Shown here: positions 7,568-14,932 of the stretch, piece after piece | How positions within the stretch are numbered: position 1 is the first letter of the stretch | Layout: each line of letters begins with the position of its first letter | Assembly (NCBI GenBank): GCA_964354345.1 | Contig: CAYGZL010000027.1 | Span: 1-24,605, forward strand | Origin: CAYGZL01 sp964354345 | GTDB taxonomy: Bacteria > Chloroflexota > Anaerolineae > Anaerolineales > UBA4823 | Direction: 5' to 3' | DNA length: 24,605 bases | Program-made: the position numbers and the translations under genes | Notes under the pieces: model-generated | Told to the model about the DNA's origin: nothing | Database searches by the model: none | The model's input: only the letters and a program-made list of their open reading frames with translations

Positions 7568-8674
7568 GTGAACAGGAATAAATTGCTATTATTATATTTC
7601 AGCCTCGTATTCGTCTGGCTGGCGACGACGGGGATGCACATCCCAGATGGGTATTTGAGTCCGGCGACTTCCATCGTGTTGTTCTTGCTGGTGCTGCCTT
7701 TCTGGGTGATTGGCGTGAGGAAGATCCGTAAGAATATGAATGCACGCAGCGTGCCCCTGGTCGCTTTGATGGCGGCGTTTTCCTTCGTGATCATGATGTT
7801 CAATATCCCACTGCCCGGCGGCACCACGGGACACGCAGTGGGGGCGGCGTTGGCGGCGATCATCCTGGGTCCGGAAATCGCGACGATTGCGATCTCGATC
7901 GCGTTGATTATTCAGGCTTTCTTCTTCGGCGATGGCGGTATCCTGGCGATCGGCGCCAATTGTTTTAACATGGCAGTGGTGATCCCGTATATTACAGACG
8001 CGATTTACCGGGCAATGGCGCGAAAGACGGCGATCGGTTCACGGCGCAGGTTGACCGGAGCGGCTTTGGGCGGTTGGGTGGGCTTATCGATGGCAGCTCT
8101 TTTCACCGCGGTAGAATTTGGCATTCAACCTCTGCTCTTCAAGACCGCTGACGGGACGCCGCTCTACGCGCCTTATCCGCTGGCTGTTTCGATCCCGGCG
8201 ATGGTGGTGCCGCATCTCTTGATCGCCTCAGTCATCGAAGCGCTGTTGACCGTGCTGGTGTTGGTCTTTCTCCAGCGCACCAACCTGGCTGTCCTGGAGG
8301 CAGCCGAGAAGCCTTTGGCAGCAGCCGAGGCGGGCGGCTTTGCGAAACTTCGTTGGCTGTGGGTCGGATTGGTGATCCTGGTGATCGCCTCACCCCTCGG
8401 TTTGTTGGCGCCGGGTACGGCCTGGGGTGAATGGGGCTCGGAGCAACTGGCGAACCAGGGGCTGGGATTTATCCCGCAAGGCTTGCTCAAGCTGGAAAAT
8501 CTGTGGGGCGCGCCGCTGGCGGCTTATGACCTGCCGGTATTGGGAAACGCCAACCTAGCGTATATCTTATCGGCCGCGCTCGGCATCGTTGTGGTGGGGT
8601 TGGTCATCTGGCTTTTCATGGCTTTGTTGATCCCGCGCCGCGTACCGAAGGAACCAGGCGCCTCTGATGGATGA
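7568..8674 (+). CDS. cbiM: ECF transporter S component for cobalt/nickel, CbiM with C-terminal PDGLE/NikN-like part
   Basis: The substrate-binding membrane protein of a Co2+/Ni2+ energy-coupling-factor transporter. I start it at GTG 7568, which has GGAGGG at 7558-7563; a TTG at 7511 in the same frame lacks a comparable site. That gives 368 residues. The first 22 residues form a signal-peptide-like helix (LLLLYFSLVFVWLATTG) placed directly before MHIPDGYLSP. In this family the mature N-terminus Met-His supplies metal ligands, so cleavage before MHI would expose them. Family motifs follow: GGTTGHAVGAALAAIILGP and FFGDGGILAIGANCFNMAV. The last 110 residues carry two further helices around 'VIASPLGLLAPG', like the small CbiN/NikN partner, fused here. 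The stop overlaps cbiQ by eight bases. Confidence 0.93.
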   Translation: MNRNKLLLLYFSLVFVWLATTGMHIPDGYLSPATSIVLFLLVLPFWVIGVRKIRKNMNARSVPLVALMAAFSFVIMMFNIPLPGGTTGHAVGAALAAIILGPEIATIAISIALIIQAFFFGDGGILAIGANCFNMAVVIPYITDAIYRAMARKTAIGSRRRLTGAALGGWVGLSMAALFTAVEFGIQPLLFKTADGTPLYAPYPLAVSIPAMVVPHLLIASVIEALLTVLVLVFLQRTNLAVLEAAEKPLAAAEAGGFAKLRWLWVGLVILVIASPLGLLAPGTAWGEWGSEQLANQGLGFIPQGLLKLENLWGAPLAAYDLPVLGNANLAYILSAALGIVVVGLVIWLFMALLIPRRVPKEPGASDG

Positions 8675-9527
8675 GCCTGTGGTTACGCTCAAGCCTGAAT
8701 CTGTCCGGCGACGACGACGGCGAGGTGCATTGGAGCACACGTTAAGCGAGATCAGCGCGACGATCGAACGCTCGCTGTTCGCGGAAGAAATCAGTCAGCG
8801 GACGGGTTGGCTGCAGGGGCTCGATCCGCGTGTCAAGCTGCTGGGTACCTTCGCCCTGCTTTTGGCGGTCGGGTTATCCCACAGCCTGGTCGTGCTGGCT
8901 TGCCTGTATCTGCTCGCATTATTGCTGGCCTGGGGCTCGGCGATCCCGGCCAGTTTTTTCATCCGCAGAGTGTGGCTGGCGCTGCCTTTTTTCACAGGTG
9001 TACTGGTTCTGCCGGCGCTCTTCATGACACCTGGCGCGACCTTATTCACGCTGCCCCTCGGCCTGGTGGTTACTCGTCCGGGTTTGATGACGGCGCTCTT
9101 TTTGTTACTGCGTGTCTCGACCTCGGTCTCGCTGACCTTGCTGTTGATCCTGACCACGCCCTGGAACAGTGTGCTGAGCGCCTTGAGCATTCTCCGCATA
9201 CCGGATGCCTTTATCCTGATCCTGGGCATGACTTACCGCTATATTTATGTGTTGTTGCGCCTGGCCAACGATCTGTTTCAGGCGCGGCGCAGCCGGGTCG
9301 TGGGTCGCCTGGACGGTAAAAAGGAACGCCAGATGATTGCGGCTTCAGCGACAACTCTGCTCAACCATTCACTCAACTTGAGCAGTGAAGTGTATCTGGC
9401 GATGCAGTCGCGCGGTTTCACCGGGCGGGCGGTAACGCTCAAACCGTTCAAGATGCAGCGCCGGGATTGGATCTGGTTGAGTGGTTATGTGATCACCGCA
9501 TTGGCGGCAACCTGGCTGGGACGGTAA
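8667..9527 (+). CDS. cbiQ: ECF transporter transmembrane component CbiQ
   Basis: A 286-residue T component that couples the S component CbiM to the ATPase. After a basic 50-residue N-terminal extension (RRRRRRG) comes the family start 'LDPRVKLLGTFALLLAVGL', then several membrane helices. Near the C-terminus is the coupling region with 'RSRVVGRLD' and the conserved 'AMQSRGF' (Ala-x-x-x-Arg-Gly), which contacts the nucleotide-binding subunit. The start lies inside the end of cbiM (8-bp overlap), and its stop is two bases before cbiO, so the three are translated as one operon. The N-terminal extension is longer than in typical CbiQ, and its role is unknown. Confidence 0.93.
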   Translation: MDEPVVTLKPESVRRRRRRGALEHTLSEISATIERSLFAEEISQRTGWLQGLDPRVKLLGTFALLLAVGLSHSLVVLACLYLLALLLAWGSAIPASFFIRRVWLALPFFTGVLVLPALFMTPGATLFTLPLGLVVTRPGLMTALFLLLRVSTSVSLTLLLILTTPWNSVLSALSILRIPDAFILILGMTYRYIYVLLRLANDLFQARRSRVVGRLDGKKERQMIAASATTLLNHSLNLSSEVYLAMQSRGFTGRAVTLKPFKMQRRDWIWLSGYVITALAATWLGR

Positions 9528-9529
9528 CT

Positions 9530-10312
9530 ATGGAACTGGTTTTTCAAGTAGAAGATGTGTCTTTTGCCTACGACGGTCAGCAGGCCGCCCTGGAGGGAGT
9601 CAATATGGAGGTACGTCAGGGGGAAACGCTGGTGATCCTGGGCGCCAACGGTAGCGGTAAGAGCACCCTGCTTAAGCTGCTGGACGGGCTGTATTATCCC
9701 AGCCACGGCAGGATCAAGGCGTTTGGGAATGTGTTGACCGAGGCGGCTCTGAGTGATGAGGCGTTTAATTTCGCCTTCCGCCGGCGGGTCGGGCTGGTCT
9801 TTCAGGACGCCGATGTGCAGCTCTTTTCGCCCTCGGTGGTGGAGGAAGTGGCGTTTGCTCCGTTGCAGCTTGGGCTGAGCCAGGCCGAGGTTGAAGCGCG
9901 GATCGAGATGGCGTTGAAGGCGCTCAACATCGAGAAACTGCGTGACCGCTCACCGCACCGTCTCTCAGGCGGCGAGAAGCGCAAGGTGGCGTTAGCGTCT
10001 ATCCTCAGTTTGCAGCCCGAAGTGTGGCTGATGGATGAGCCGACGACCGGCTTAGATCCCCGCAGCCAGTCCTGGCTGGTTGACTTTATGCAGGAGCAAC
10101 ATGCAGCCGGTCGGACGATTGTGGCTGCGACGCATGACCTGAGCCTGGCTGAGCAAATCGCAGATCGGATCTATGTCTTCGCGGAGGACCACACTATTGC
10201 GGCCCAGGGTAGACCGGGGGAAATCCTGTGCGATCATGAGCTGTTGCATCGCACGAACCTGGAGCATTTCCATTTTAACGAACGGCGGGTGACACAAGTG
10301 GAATGCGGCTGA
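9530..10312 (+). CDS. cbiO: ECF transporter ATP-binding component CbiO
   Basis: A 260-residue ABC ATPase that powers metal uptake through CbiMQ. The start is ATG 9530, two bases after the cbiQ stop; the same frame is open further upstream, but that stretch overlaps cbiQ and does not look like this family. Visible motifs: A-loop Tyr14, Walker A GANGSGKST (38-46), Q-loop 'LVFQDADVQLFSPSV', signature LSGGEKRKVAL (about 145), Walker B VWLMDEP (about 165) and the switch His in AATHD (about 203). 'FQDADVQLFSPSV' is the form usual in ECF ATPases. Only one ATPase gene is present, so a homodimer is expected. Confidence 0.94.
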   Translation: MELVFQVEDVSFAYDGQQAALEGVNMEVRQGETLVILGANGSGKSTLLKLLDGLYYPSHGRIKAFGNVLTEAALSDEAFNFAFRRRVGLVFQDADVQLFSPSVVEEVAFAPLQLGLSQAEVEARIEMALKALNIEKLRDRSPHRLSGGEKRKVALASILSLQPEVWLMDEPTTGLDPRSQSWLVDFMQEQHAAGRTIVAATHDLSLAEQIADRIYVFAEDHTIAAQGRPGEILCDHELLHRTNLEHFHFNERRVTQVECG

Positions 10313-10372
10313 CCGATAGTTGAAACTTTATAATATTCTGATATTGGTTTAGAAAAAATAAGGTATAATTTA

Positions 10373-10464
10373 TTAACATAAAGGACACAAAGAAACGCGA
10401 AGAGTCACTAAGAATATATTATTCTTTGTGTATCTTCGGGTAACCTTTGAGCCCTTTGTGTTAA
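10373..10464. repeat. 92-bp imperfect hairpin, MITE- or REP-like element
   Basis: The left arm (10373-10416, TTAACATAAAGGACACAAAG onward) and right arm (10420-10464, ending CCCTTTGTGTTAA) are reverse complements over about 44 bp with scattered mismatches, closed by a three-base loop (AAGAATA-TAT-TATTCTT). It resembles the 'CACAAAGACACAAAG' intergenic repeat family seen in many bacteria (recollection, not searched). It lies between cbiO and the binding-protein gene and could act as a two-way terminator or RNA stabiliser. The rest of 10313-10555 is AT-rich with two TATAAT-like words (10329, 10364) but no well-spaced -35. Confidence 0.7.
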
Positions 10465-10555
10465 AATTTTAATACTTGTAAAACGAGTGGATTTTACCGG
10501 CAATTGATTGCCTGGTAAGTTACGCTCACAATAATGAATTATGGAGGAGAGGATT

Positions 10556-12178
10556 ATGTTCAATAAGATAACCTGGATGCGTTGGATCAGCCTGGTAGCT
10601 GTTCTGAGCATGTTGCTGGCAGGGTGTGGGACAACTGCTACCGGCGGTGTACTACGCTGGGGCGTGGAAGGCGTCAACGAGCTGCCCGCCCTCGATCCCC
10701 CGCTGGCTGGCGCCTCGCAATCGGTGGGCGTGATCAGCCTGGTTTTCGAGGGGTTGGTGCGCCTGGATAGCCAGTTGAATATCGCTCCGGCTGGCGCGGA
10801 GTCGTGGGACGTGAAAGATGGCGGTAAAACCTTCATCTTCCACATTCGTCCGGGCTTGAAGTTCGCCAATGGCGACGCAGTGACGGCGGAGGATTTCGCT
10901 TACTCGCTCAATCGCGCCTTTAGTCCAGACTTCGCCAATGGCAACGCCGGCTACTACCTGTCGAACATCGTCGGCGCCACGGATGTCACTCAGGGCAAGG
11001 CCACCACGATCGCTGGCGTCAAGGTAATCGATGCGCAGACATTGGAGATTAATCTGCAGAGTCCATCGGTTTACTTCCTGTACCAGTTGACATTCCCGGC
11101 TTCGTTTGTGGTCTCCAAGAAAGCTATCGAAGCCAATCCGAAGACCTGGACAGACACGGCCTACGGAACGGGTGCATTCATGGTCAAGGAATGGAAGCAT
11201 AACCAGACGATCACTCTGGTGCCTAACCCGAATTACTGGTTGGGCAAGGTGCAATTAGAGCGCATCGAGCTGCCCTTCATCCAGGATCCGGCCACGGCGC
11301 TCAAGCTGTACCAGACGGGCGAGCTGGATATTATGGGCACGTATAATTTCCCCACCGATCAGATCGCCTCGGTGGCGAGTGATCCAGCCTTCAAGCAGCT
11401 CAACCTGTTCTTCGTGGCGTACATTGGCTTCAACAACGCCAAACCGCCGTTCAACAATGTCAAGGTGCGCCAGGCATTTGCCAAAGCAGTAGATAAGGCG
11501 ACTTTGATTAACAAGGTGCTGGAAGGCACAGTCGTCAGCGCGGACACGATCATCCCACCGGGAATGCCGGGCTACAACGCCAATGCTGCAAAAATCCAAT
11601 CTTTCAACGCCGCTGAAGCCAGGCAATTGCTGGCGGACGCCGGTTTCCCAGAAGGGAAGGACTTCCCCAAGACGGCGCTCTCAATCAACAACCAGGACCC
11701 CAACTTCGCCAAGATCGCTGCAGCGTTGCAGCAGATGTGGAAGGAAACCCTGGGCGTGCAGATTGACATCAACACCGAGGAGCTGGCCAAGTTCAACGAT
11801 GACCTGACCGCCACCGCCAACAAGCCAGACGATCCGGCTGCCTTGAGCTTCTACATCAGTGTGTGGGGGGCGGATTATCCTGACCCGCAGAACTTCGTCT
11901 CGCAGCAATTGCGCACGGGCGTGGGCAACAACAACGGGCATTACTCCAATGCTGAGTTTGACAAACTGGTGGACCAGGCGGATGTGGAACCCGACCTGCC
12001 CAAGCGTCTGCCGCTCTACCAACAGGCTGAGCAGATTGCATTAACCGAGGTGGGTTGGCTGCCTTTGTACTTTGGTAAGGCGAACCTGTTAATCCGCTCG
12101 ACAGTCAACGGGCTGGTGGCGACACCGCAAGGCATCTTCCCCAAGGAAGATTGGACGAAAGTCACTGTCGGCAAATAG
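10556..12178 (+). CDS. ABC transporter substrate-binding lipoprotein, family 5 (peptide/nickel/oligosaccharide type)
   Basis: A 540-residue periplasmic-type binding protein held by a lipid. The start is ATG 10556, preceded by GGAGGAGAGG (10543-10552); an ATG at 10541 in the same frame lies at the edge of that ribosome site and is unlikely to be used. The signal peptide ends LLAGC, a canonical lipobox. Family-5 signatures follow: 'LDPPLAGASQS', 'LRLDSQLNIAPAGAESWDVKDGGKTFIFHIRPGLKFANGD' (given here as segments of one conserved block at about residues 70-105), 'VTAEDFAYSLNRAF', 'VRQAFAKAVDK' and 'GADYPDPQNF'. Such proteins bind peptides, nickel complexes or sugars. Two permeases follow. The nearby metal transporter does not by itself make this a nickel system. 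Confidence 0.92.
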   Translation: MFNKITWMRWISLVAVLSMLLAGCGTTATGGVLRWGVEGVNELPALDPPLAGASQSVGVISLVFEGLVRLDSQLNIAPAGAESWDVKDGGKTFIFHIRPGLKFANGDAVTAEDFAYSLNRAFSPDFANGNAGYYLSNIVGATDVTQGKATTIAGVKVIDAQTLEINLQSPSVYFLYQLTFPASFVVSKKAIEANPKTWTDTAYGTGAFMVKEWKHNQTITLVPNPNYWLGKVQLERIELPFIQDPATALKLYQTGELDIMGTYNFPTDQIASVASDPAFKQLNLFFVAYIGFNNAKPPFNNVKVRQAFAKAVDKATLINKVLEGTVVSADTIIPPGMPGYNANAAKIQSFNAAEARQLLADAGFPEGKDFPKTALSINNQDPNFAKIAAALQQMWKETLGVQIDINTEELAKFNDDLTATANKPDDPAALSFYISVWGADYPDPQNFVSQQLRTGVGNNNGHYSNAEFDKLVDQADVEPDLPKRLPLYQQAEQIALTEVGWLPLYFGKANLLIRSTVNGLVATPQGIFPKEDWTKVTVGK

Positions 12179-12192
12179 ATTGGTCTGATTAT

Positions 12193-12228
12193 GAAGACCC
12201 TAAAGGATACCTTTAGGGTCTTCTTTTT
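12193..12228 (+). terminator. Strong intrinsic terminator between binding protein and permease
   Basis: GAAGACCCTAAAGG (12193-12206), loop ATA, then a perfect complementary arm CCTTTAGGGTCTTC (12210-12223), followed at once by TTTTT (12224-12228). It begins 15 bp after the binding-protein stop and ends five bases before the permease ATG. It probably stops most transcripts after the binding-protein gene, giving more binding protein than permease. Confidence 0.9.
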
Positions 12229-12233
12229 ATCTC

Positions 12234-13172
12234 ATGGGACGTATCCTCGCCCGGCGGCTGCTCTCGCTGGTTTTTGTCCTGTTTTCAGTGACGTTACTCA
12301 CCTTTGTGGTGAGTTACCTGGCGCCGGGCGATCCGGTGCTCAACATGATGGGTGGACGGCAGGATCCGGCACGCTACGCCTTTCTGCGCCACCTGTACGG
12401 ATTCGACCAGCCCTGGTACCAACAATACATCACCTATCTGGGGAGGTTGCTGCAAGGCAACCTGGGGTATTCATTCAAATATCCCGAACGACCGGTGTGG
12501 GATCTCATCGCCAACGGGGTGCCCGTCTCCTTGCAGGTGGGTGGGCTGGCGCTGACGGTCAGCCTGCTGGTGGGTGTACCTGCGGGTGTGCTGGCTGCGC
12601 TATGGCGCAATACCTGGCGCGATGTGACGATCATGGGGGTGATGCTGGCCTTATATTCGGTGCCATCGTTTGTAATTATCCCGGTGCTGTGGATCATTGA
12701 CCTGGCGCTGTATCGCGCCGGGCTGCCGTCGTTGCCGGTGGCGGGATGGGGCAAGCCGGAGCATCTGATCATGCCGGTGCTGGTACTGGCAGCGGCGAAC
12801 ATGGGCTTTATCGCCCGGCTGATGCGCAACAGCATGCTGGAAGTGCTACGCCAGGATTTTATCCGCACCGCGCGTGCCAAGGGCTTGATTGAGCGGTTGG
12901 TGATCCAGCGGCATGTGTTGCGCAACGCCTTGATCCCGCTGTTGACCGTACTCGGTCCCGCGACGGCATTCCTGGTCACGGGAGCATTCGTCGTGGAAAA
13001 CCTGTTCACCGTGCCAGGGATCGGCTATCTGGCAGTGCAATCTATCGGGCAACGTGATTACCCGGTGATCCAGGCAACAACGATCTTGTTGGCGCTGGCG
13101 GTGGTACTGATGAACCTGATCACCGATCTGGCCTACACGATTGCTGATCCACGGGTGAGGGTGGAGGGATGA
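12234..13172 (+). CDS. ABC transporter permease, DppB/OppB type
   Basis: A 312-residue inner-membrane permease of the peptide/nickel class. The N-terminus 'RILARRLLSLVFVLFSVTLLTFVVSYLAPGDP' region (residues about 3-33) is the usual TM1 and periplasmic start of DppB. The cytoplasmic coupling loop is present near residue 215 ('RTARAKGLIERLVIQRHVLR', the EAA-type loop), followed by 'NALIPLLTVLG' and 'TGAFVVENLFTVPGIG'. The ATG at 12234 has no Shine-Dalgarno of its own and lies five bases after the terminator T-tract. The gene is therefore either translated by readthrough coupling or weakly expressed. Its stop overlaps the next permease start by four bases (ATGA). Confidence 0.92.
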   Translation: MGRILARRLLSLVFVLFSVTLLTFVVSYLAPGDPVLNMMGGRQDPARYAFLRHLYGFDQPWYQQYITYLGRLLQGNLGYSFKYPERPVWDLIANGVPVSLQVGGLALTVSLLVGVPAGVLAALWRNTWRDVTIMGVMLALYSVPSFVIIPVLWIIDLALYRAGLPSLPVAGWGKPEHLIMPVLVLAAANMGFIARLMRNSMLEVLRQDFIRTARAKGLIERLVIQRHVLRNALIPLLTVLGPATAFLVTGAFVVENLFTVPGIGYLAVQSIGQRDYPVIQATTILLALAVVLMNLITDLAYTIADPRVRVEG

Positions 13173-14095
13173 TCGCTGAGATTTCTTCCGCTGATACGCT
13201 GCCCGCCCGACCAGCCTGGTGGGTTTACCTGCTGCGCAACCAGACGGCGACGATTTCTTTAGTGTTCGTGTTGCTCATGCTGGCATTGGCGTTGTCAGGG
13301 ACGCGCGTTTACCAGAGCCTGCTACCAGTTGAGCAACGCCAATTGCGGGATGGCGTGTTCCAGGATTACAACGTGATTAATGCCAGTCCGTCGACTCTGC
13401 ATTGGTTGGGGGCGGATTACTTGGGGCGGGATATGCTGGCCCGTCTGTTCACCGCGTTACGCGTGTCGTTGCTGGTGGCGCTGGTGGTGGAAACGATCAA
13501 CCTGACGCTGGGTGGGACGTTGGGTTTATTGGCCGGCTATTTTGGTGGGTGGGTGGATTTGCTCATCTCGCGCGCCGCCGACATGTTGTTTGCCTTCCCC
13601 GGATTGCTGCTGGCGATCCTGATATCGGCAGTGTTTGGCGCGCAGGCGCGTGAGCTGTATGGCGGGATGGGCCGGCTGATCCTGGTGGCGGGGGCGTTGA
13701 GCCTGGTGTCGTGGCCGTTGATGGCGCGCCTGGTGCGAGGTGAAGTGTTGGCGTTGAAAACGCGTGATTTCATCACTGCCTCGCAGGCGTTGGGAGCGTC
13801 GGGAGCGAGAGTGATCCTGGCGCATCTGCTGCCCAATGTGGCCTGGCTGATCATTGTAGCAACGACGATGGATGTTGCCAGCGTGATTGTCAATGAGGCC
13901 ACCTTGAGCCTGCTCGGTTTGGGAATCGAAGAGCCTGGCGCCAGCCTGGGACTGATGATCTTCCGGGCAGCGAGTAAGATCGAGCGCTACCCGTTGCAGG
14001 TTTTCATCCCCGCTGCGGCAATCACCGGGTTGGTGCTGGCGTTTTCGTTTTTAGGCGATGGACTGCGGGAGGCTTTGGATCCTAGAGGGAGATAG
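13169..14095 (+). CDS. ABC transporter permease, DppC/OppC type
   Basis: A 308-residue partner permease. TM1 is near residues 27-45, then an extracytoplasmic loop with the family phrase 'HWLGADYLGRDMLARLFTALR' (a contiguous 21-residue block near residues 74-94, here noted for WLGADYLGRD). The coupling loop 'TASQALGASGARVILAHLLP' comes near residue 210, and the end contains 'EATLSLLGLGIEEPGASLG'. It starts inside the stop codon of the first permease (ATGA), so the two are translationally coupled and should form a heterodimer. No oppD/oppF-type ATPase follows: the next gene is a toxin-antitoxin pair. The transporter must borrow an ATPase encoded elsewhere or be incomplete. Confidence 0.92.
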   Translation: MIAEISSADTLPARPAWWVYLLRNQTATISLVFVLLMLALALSGTRVYQSLLPVEQRQLRDGVFQDYNVINASPSTLHWLGADYLGRDMLARLFTALRVSLLVALVVETINLTLGGTLGLLAGYFGGWVDLLISRAADMLFAFPGLLLAILISAVFGAQARELYGGMGRLILVAGALSLVSWPLMARLVRGEVLALKTRDFITASQALGASGARVILAHLLPNVAWLIIVATTMDVASVIVNEATLSLLGLGIEEPGASLGLMIFRAASKIERYPLQVFIPAAAITGLVLAFSFLGDGLREALDPRGR

Positions 14096-14166
14096 GAACA
14101 CACTGATCCATCTGCTTTGGGGAGAATTACTGAGCAAACAACCGATAAGGCCGGGTAGGTTTGAGG

Positions 14167-14172
14167 TATAAT
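14167..14172 (+). promoter_or_regulatory. Candidate -10 box of the toxin-antitoxin operon
   Basis: A perfect TATAAT lies 43 bp before the antitoxin ATG. The position 17 bp upstream (GATAAG, 14144-14149) does not resemble TTGACA, so the promoter would be of the weak or regulated type. Confidence 0.45.
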
Positions 14173-14185
14173 GGTGGAAAGAATA

Positions 14186-14198
14186 TCCGAATATCGGA
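14186..14198. promoter_or_regulatory. Palindrome, likely autoregulatory operator of the toxin-antitoxin operon
   Basis: TCCGA-ATA-TCGGA is a perfect 5+3+5 inverted repeat between the TATAAT and the ribosome site of the AbrB-type gene. Antitoxins of this class usually repress their own promoter through such sites. Confidence 0.5.
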
Positions 14199-14214
14199 AA
14201 AGGAGAGAAGTACC

Positions 14215-14505
14215 ATGTCTGTCGTTACCATCCAGATCCGTAAGAAAGGTAGTTTGACCCTACCGATGGAAATCCGCCGGAAATATGGATTTAACGAGGG
14301 GGATGTATTTACCCTGATTGACCTGGGAGAAGGCGTGTTTGTGCTAAGCTCGCAGGTCTCCACACTTGACCGATTGGGTGATCGAGTGGCAGAAAAGTTA
14401 TCCGAACAGGGGATCACGGTAGAAGAAATATACCAGGTTCTAGATGAAGAACGGGAACAATATTACCGGGAACACTATGTCCAAACCCAGACTGTTCCTC
14501 GATAG
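14215..14505 (+). CDS. AbrB/SpoVT-type antitoxin
   Basis: A 96-residue protein starting at ATG 14215 with AGGAGAG at 14201-14207. The frame is open upstream to an ATG at 14161, but that stretch contains the promoter-like and operator-like signals, so I reject it. Residues about 4-46 are a swapped-hairpin AbrB domain (VTIQIRKKGSLTLPMEIRRKYGF as two halves, then 'NEGDVFTLIDLGEGVFVLSS'), the DNA-binding part. The C-terminal half is an acidic helix region that would wrap and neutralise the toxin. The PIN-domain gene starts inside its 3' end. The VapB/MazE-like antitoxin role is established for this pairing; the specific toxin target is not known. Confidence 0.88.
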   Translation: MSVVTIQIRKKGSLTLPMEIRRKYGFNEGDVFTLIDLGEGVFVLSSQVSTLDRLGDRVAEKLSEQGITVEEIYQVLDEEREQYYREHYVQTQTVPR

Positions 14506-14932
14506 TAGCGTCCTTTTTGCTGGAATTATCTCTGCCATTGGTGCGGCGCGGGCGTTGCTTCTCTTGAGTGAAGCGCGCCAGATTAACCTGCTGGTATCCG
14601 AACAGGTGATCGCCGAAACCGAACGAGCCCTGGCGCGGAAAGCCCCACTGGTTTTGAACGAGGTCAGGCGGGTGATTTTGCTTACAGAAATCCAGGTCGT
14701 GCGTAATCCTCCCCTGGATGAAGTCAAAGCGCATCTTTATTGGATGGCAGATCCAGCAGATGTGCCAATCCTGCTGTCACCGATGCGTTCTCGGGTTGAT
14801 TATTTAATAACCCTGAACCGGCGTCATTTCCTAGATGATCCCATGGTGGCGCAGCGCAGCGGGTTAATGATTGGCACCCCGGGGGAGGCGCTTAACTGGG
14901 TACGCAGCCAGATTAAAATGGGCCATAATTAA
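14477..14932 (+). CDS. PIN-domain ribonuclease toxin (VapC-like)
   Basis: A 151-residue protein. I choose ATG 14477, right before the PIN start 'KPRLFLDSSVLFAG'; ATG 14444 in the same frame adds 11 polar residues and overlaps the antitoxin more deeply. The acidic residues of the nuclease site are visible: Asp9 in LDSS, Glu in 'EQVIAETERAL', and the paired Asp region 'ADPADVPILLS', then the last strand 'VDYLITLNRRHFLD'. The family cuts RNA, often tRNA. It overlaps the antitoxin by 29 bp, which couples their translation. Its 3' end overlaps by 20 bp the end of the convergent permease gene. Confidence 0.86.
   Translation: MSKPRLFLDSSVLFAGIISAIGAARALLLLSEARQINLLVSEQVIAETERALARKAPLVLNEVRRVILLTEIQVVRNPPLDEVKAHLYWMADPADVPILLSPMRSRVDYLITLNRRHFLDDPMVAQRSGLMIGTPGEALNWVRSQIKMGHN

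Noticed and set aside
9467..9529. Longer N-terminus of CbiO
   Set aside because: It lies inside cbiQ in another frame. ATG 9530 gives the normal family start (MELVFQVEDVSFAY) two bases after the cbiQ stop.
10313..10372. Promoter of the binding-protein gene
   Set aside because: TATAAT-like words occur at 10329 and 10364 but neither has a -35 element at a usable distance, so I list no promoter.
11572..12044. Several open frames on both strands within the binding-protein gene
   Set aside because: Shadows of the intact family-5 gene; none has a motif or a ribosome site.
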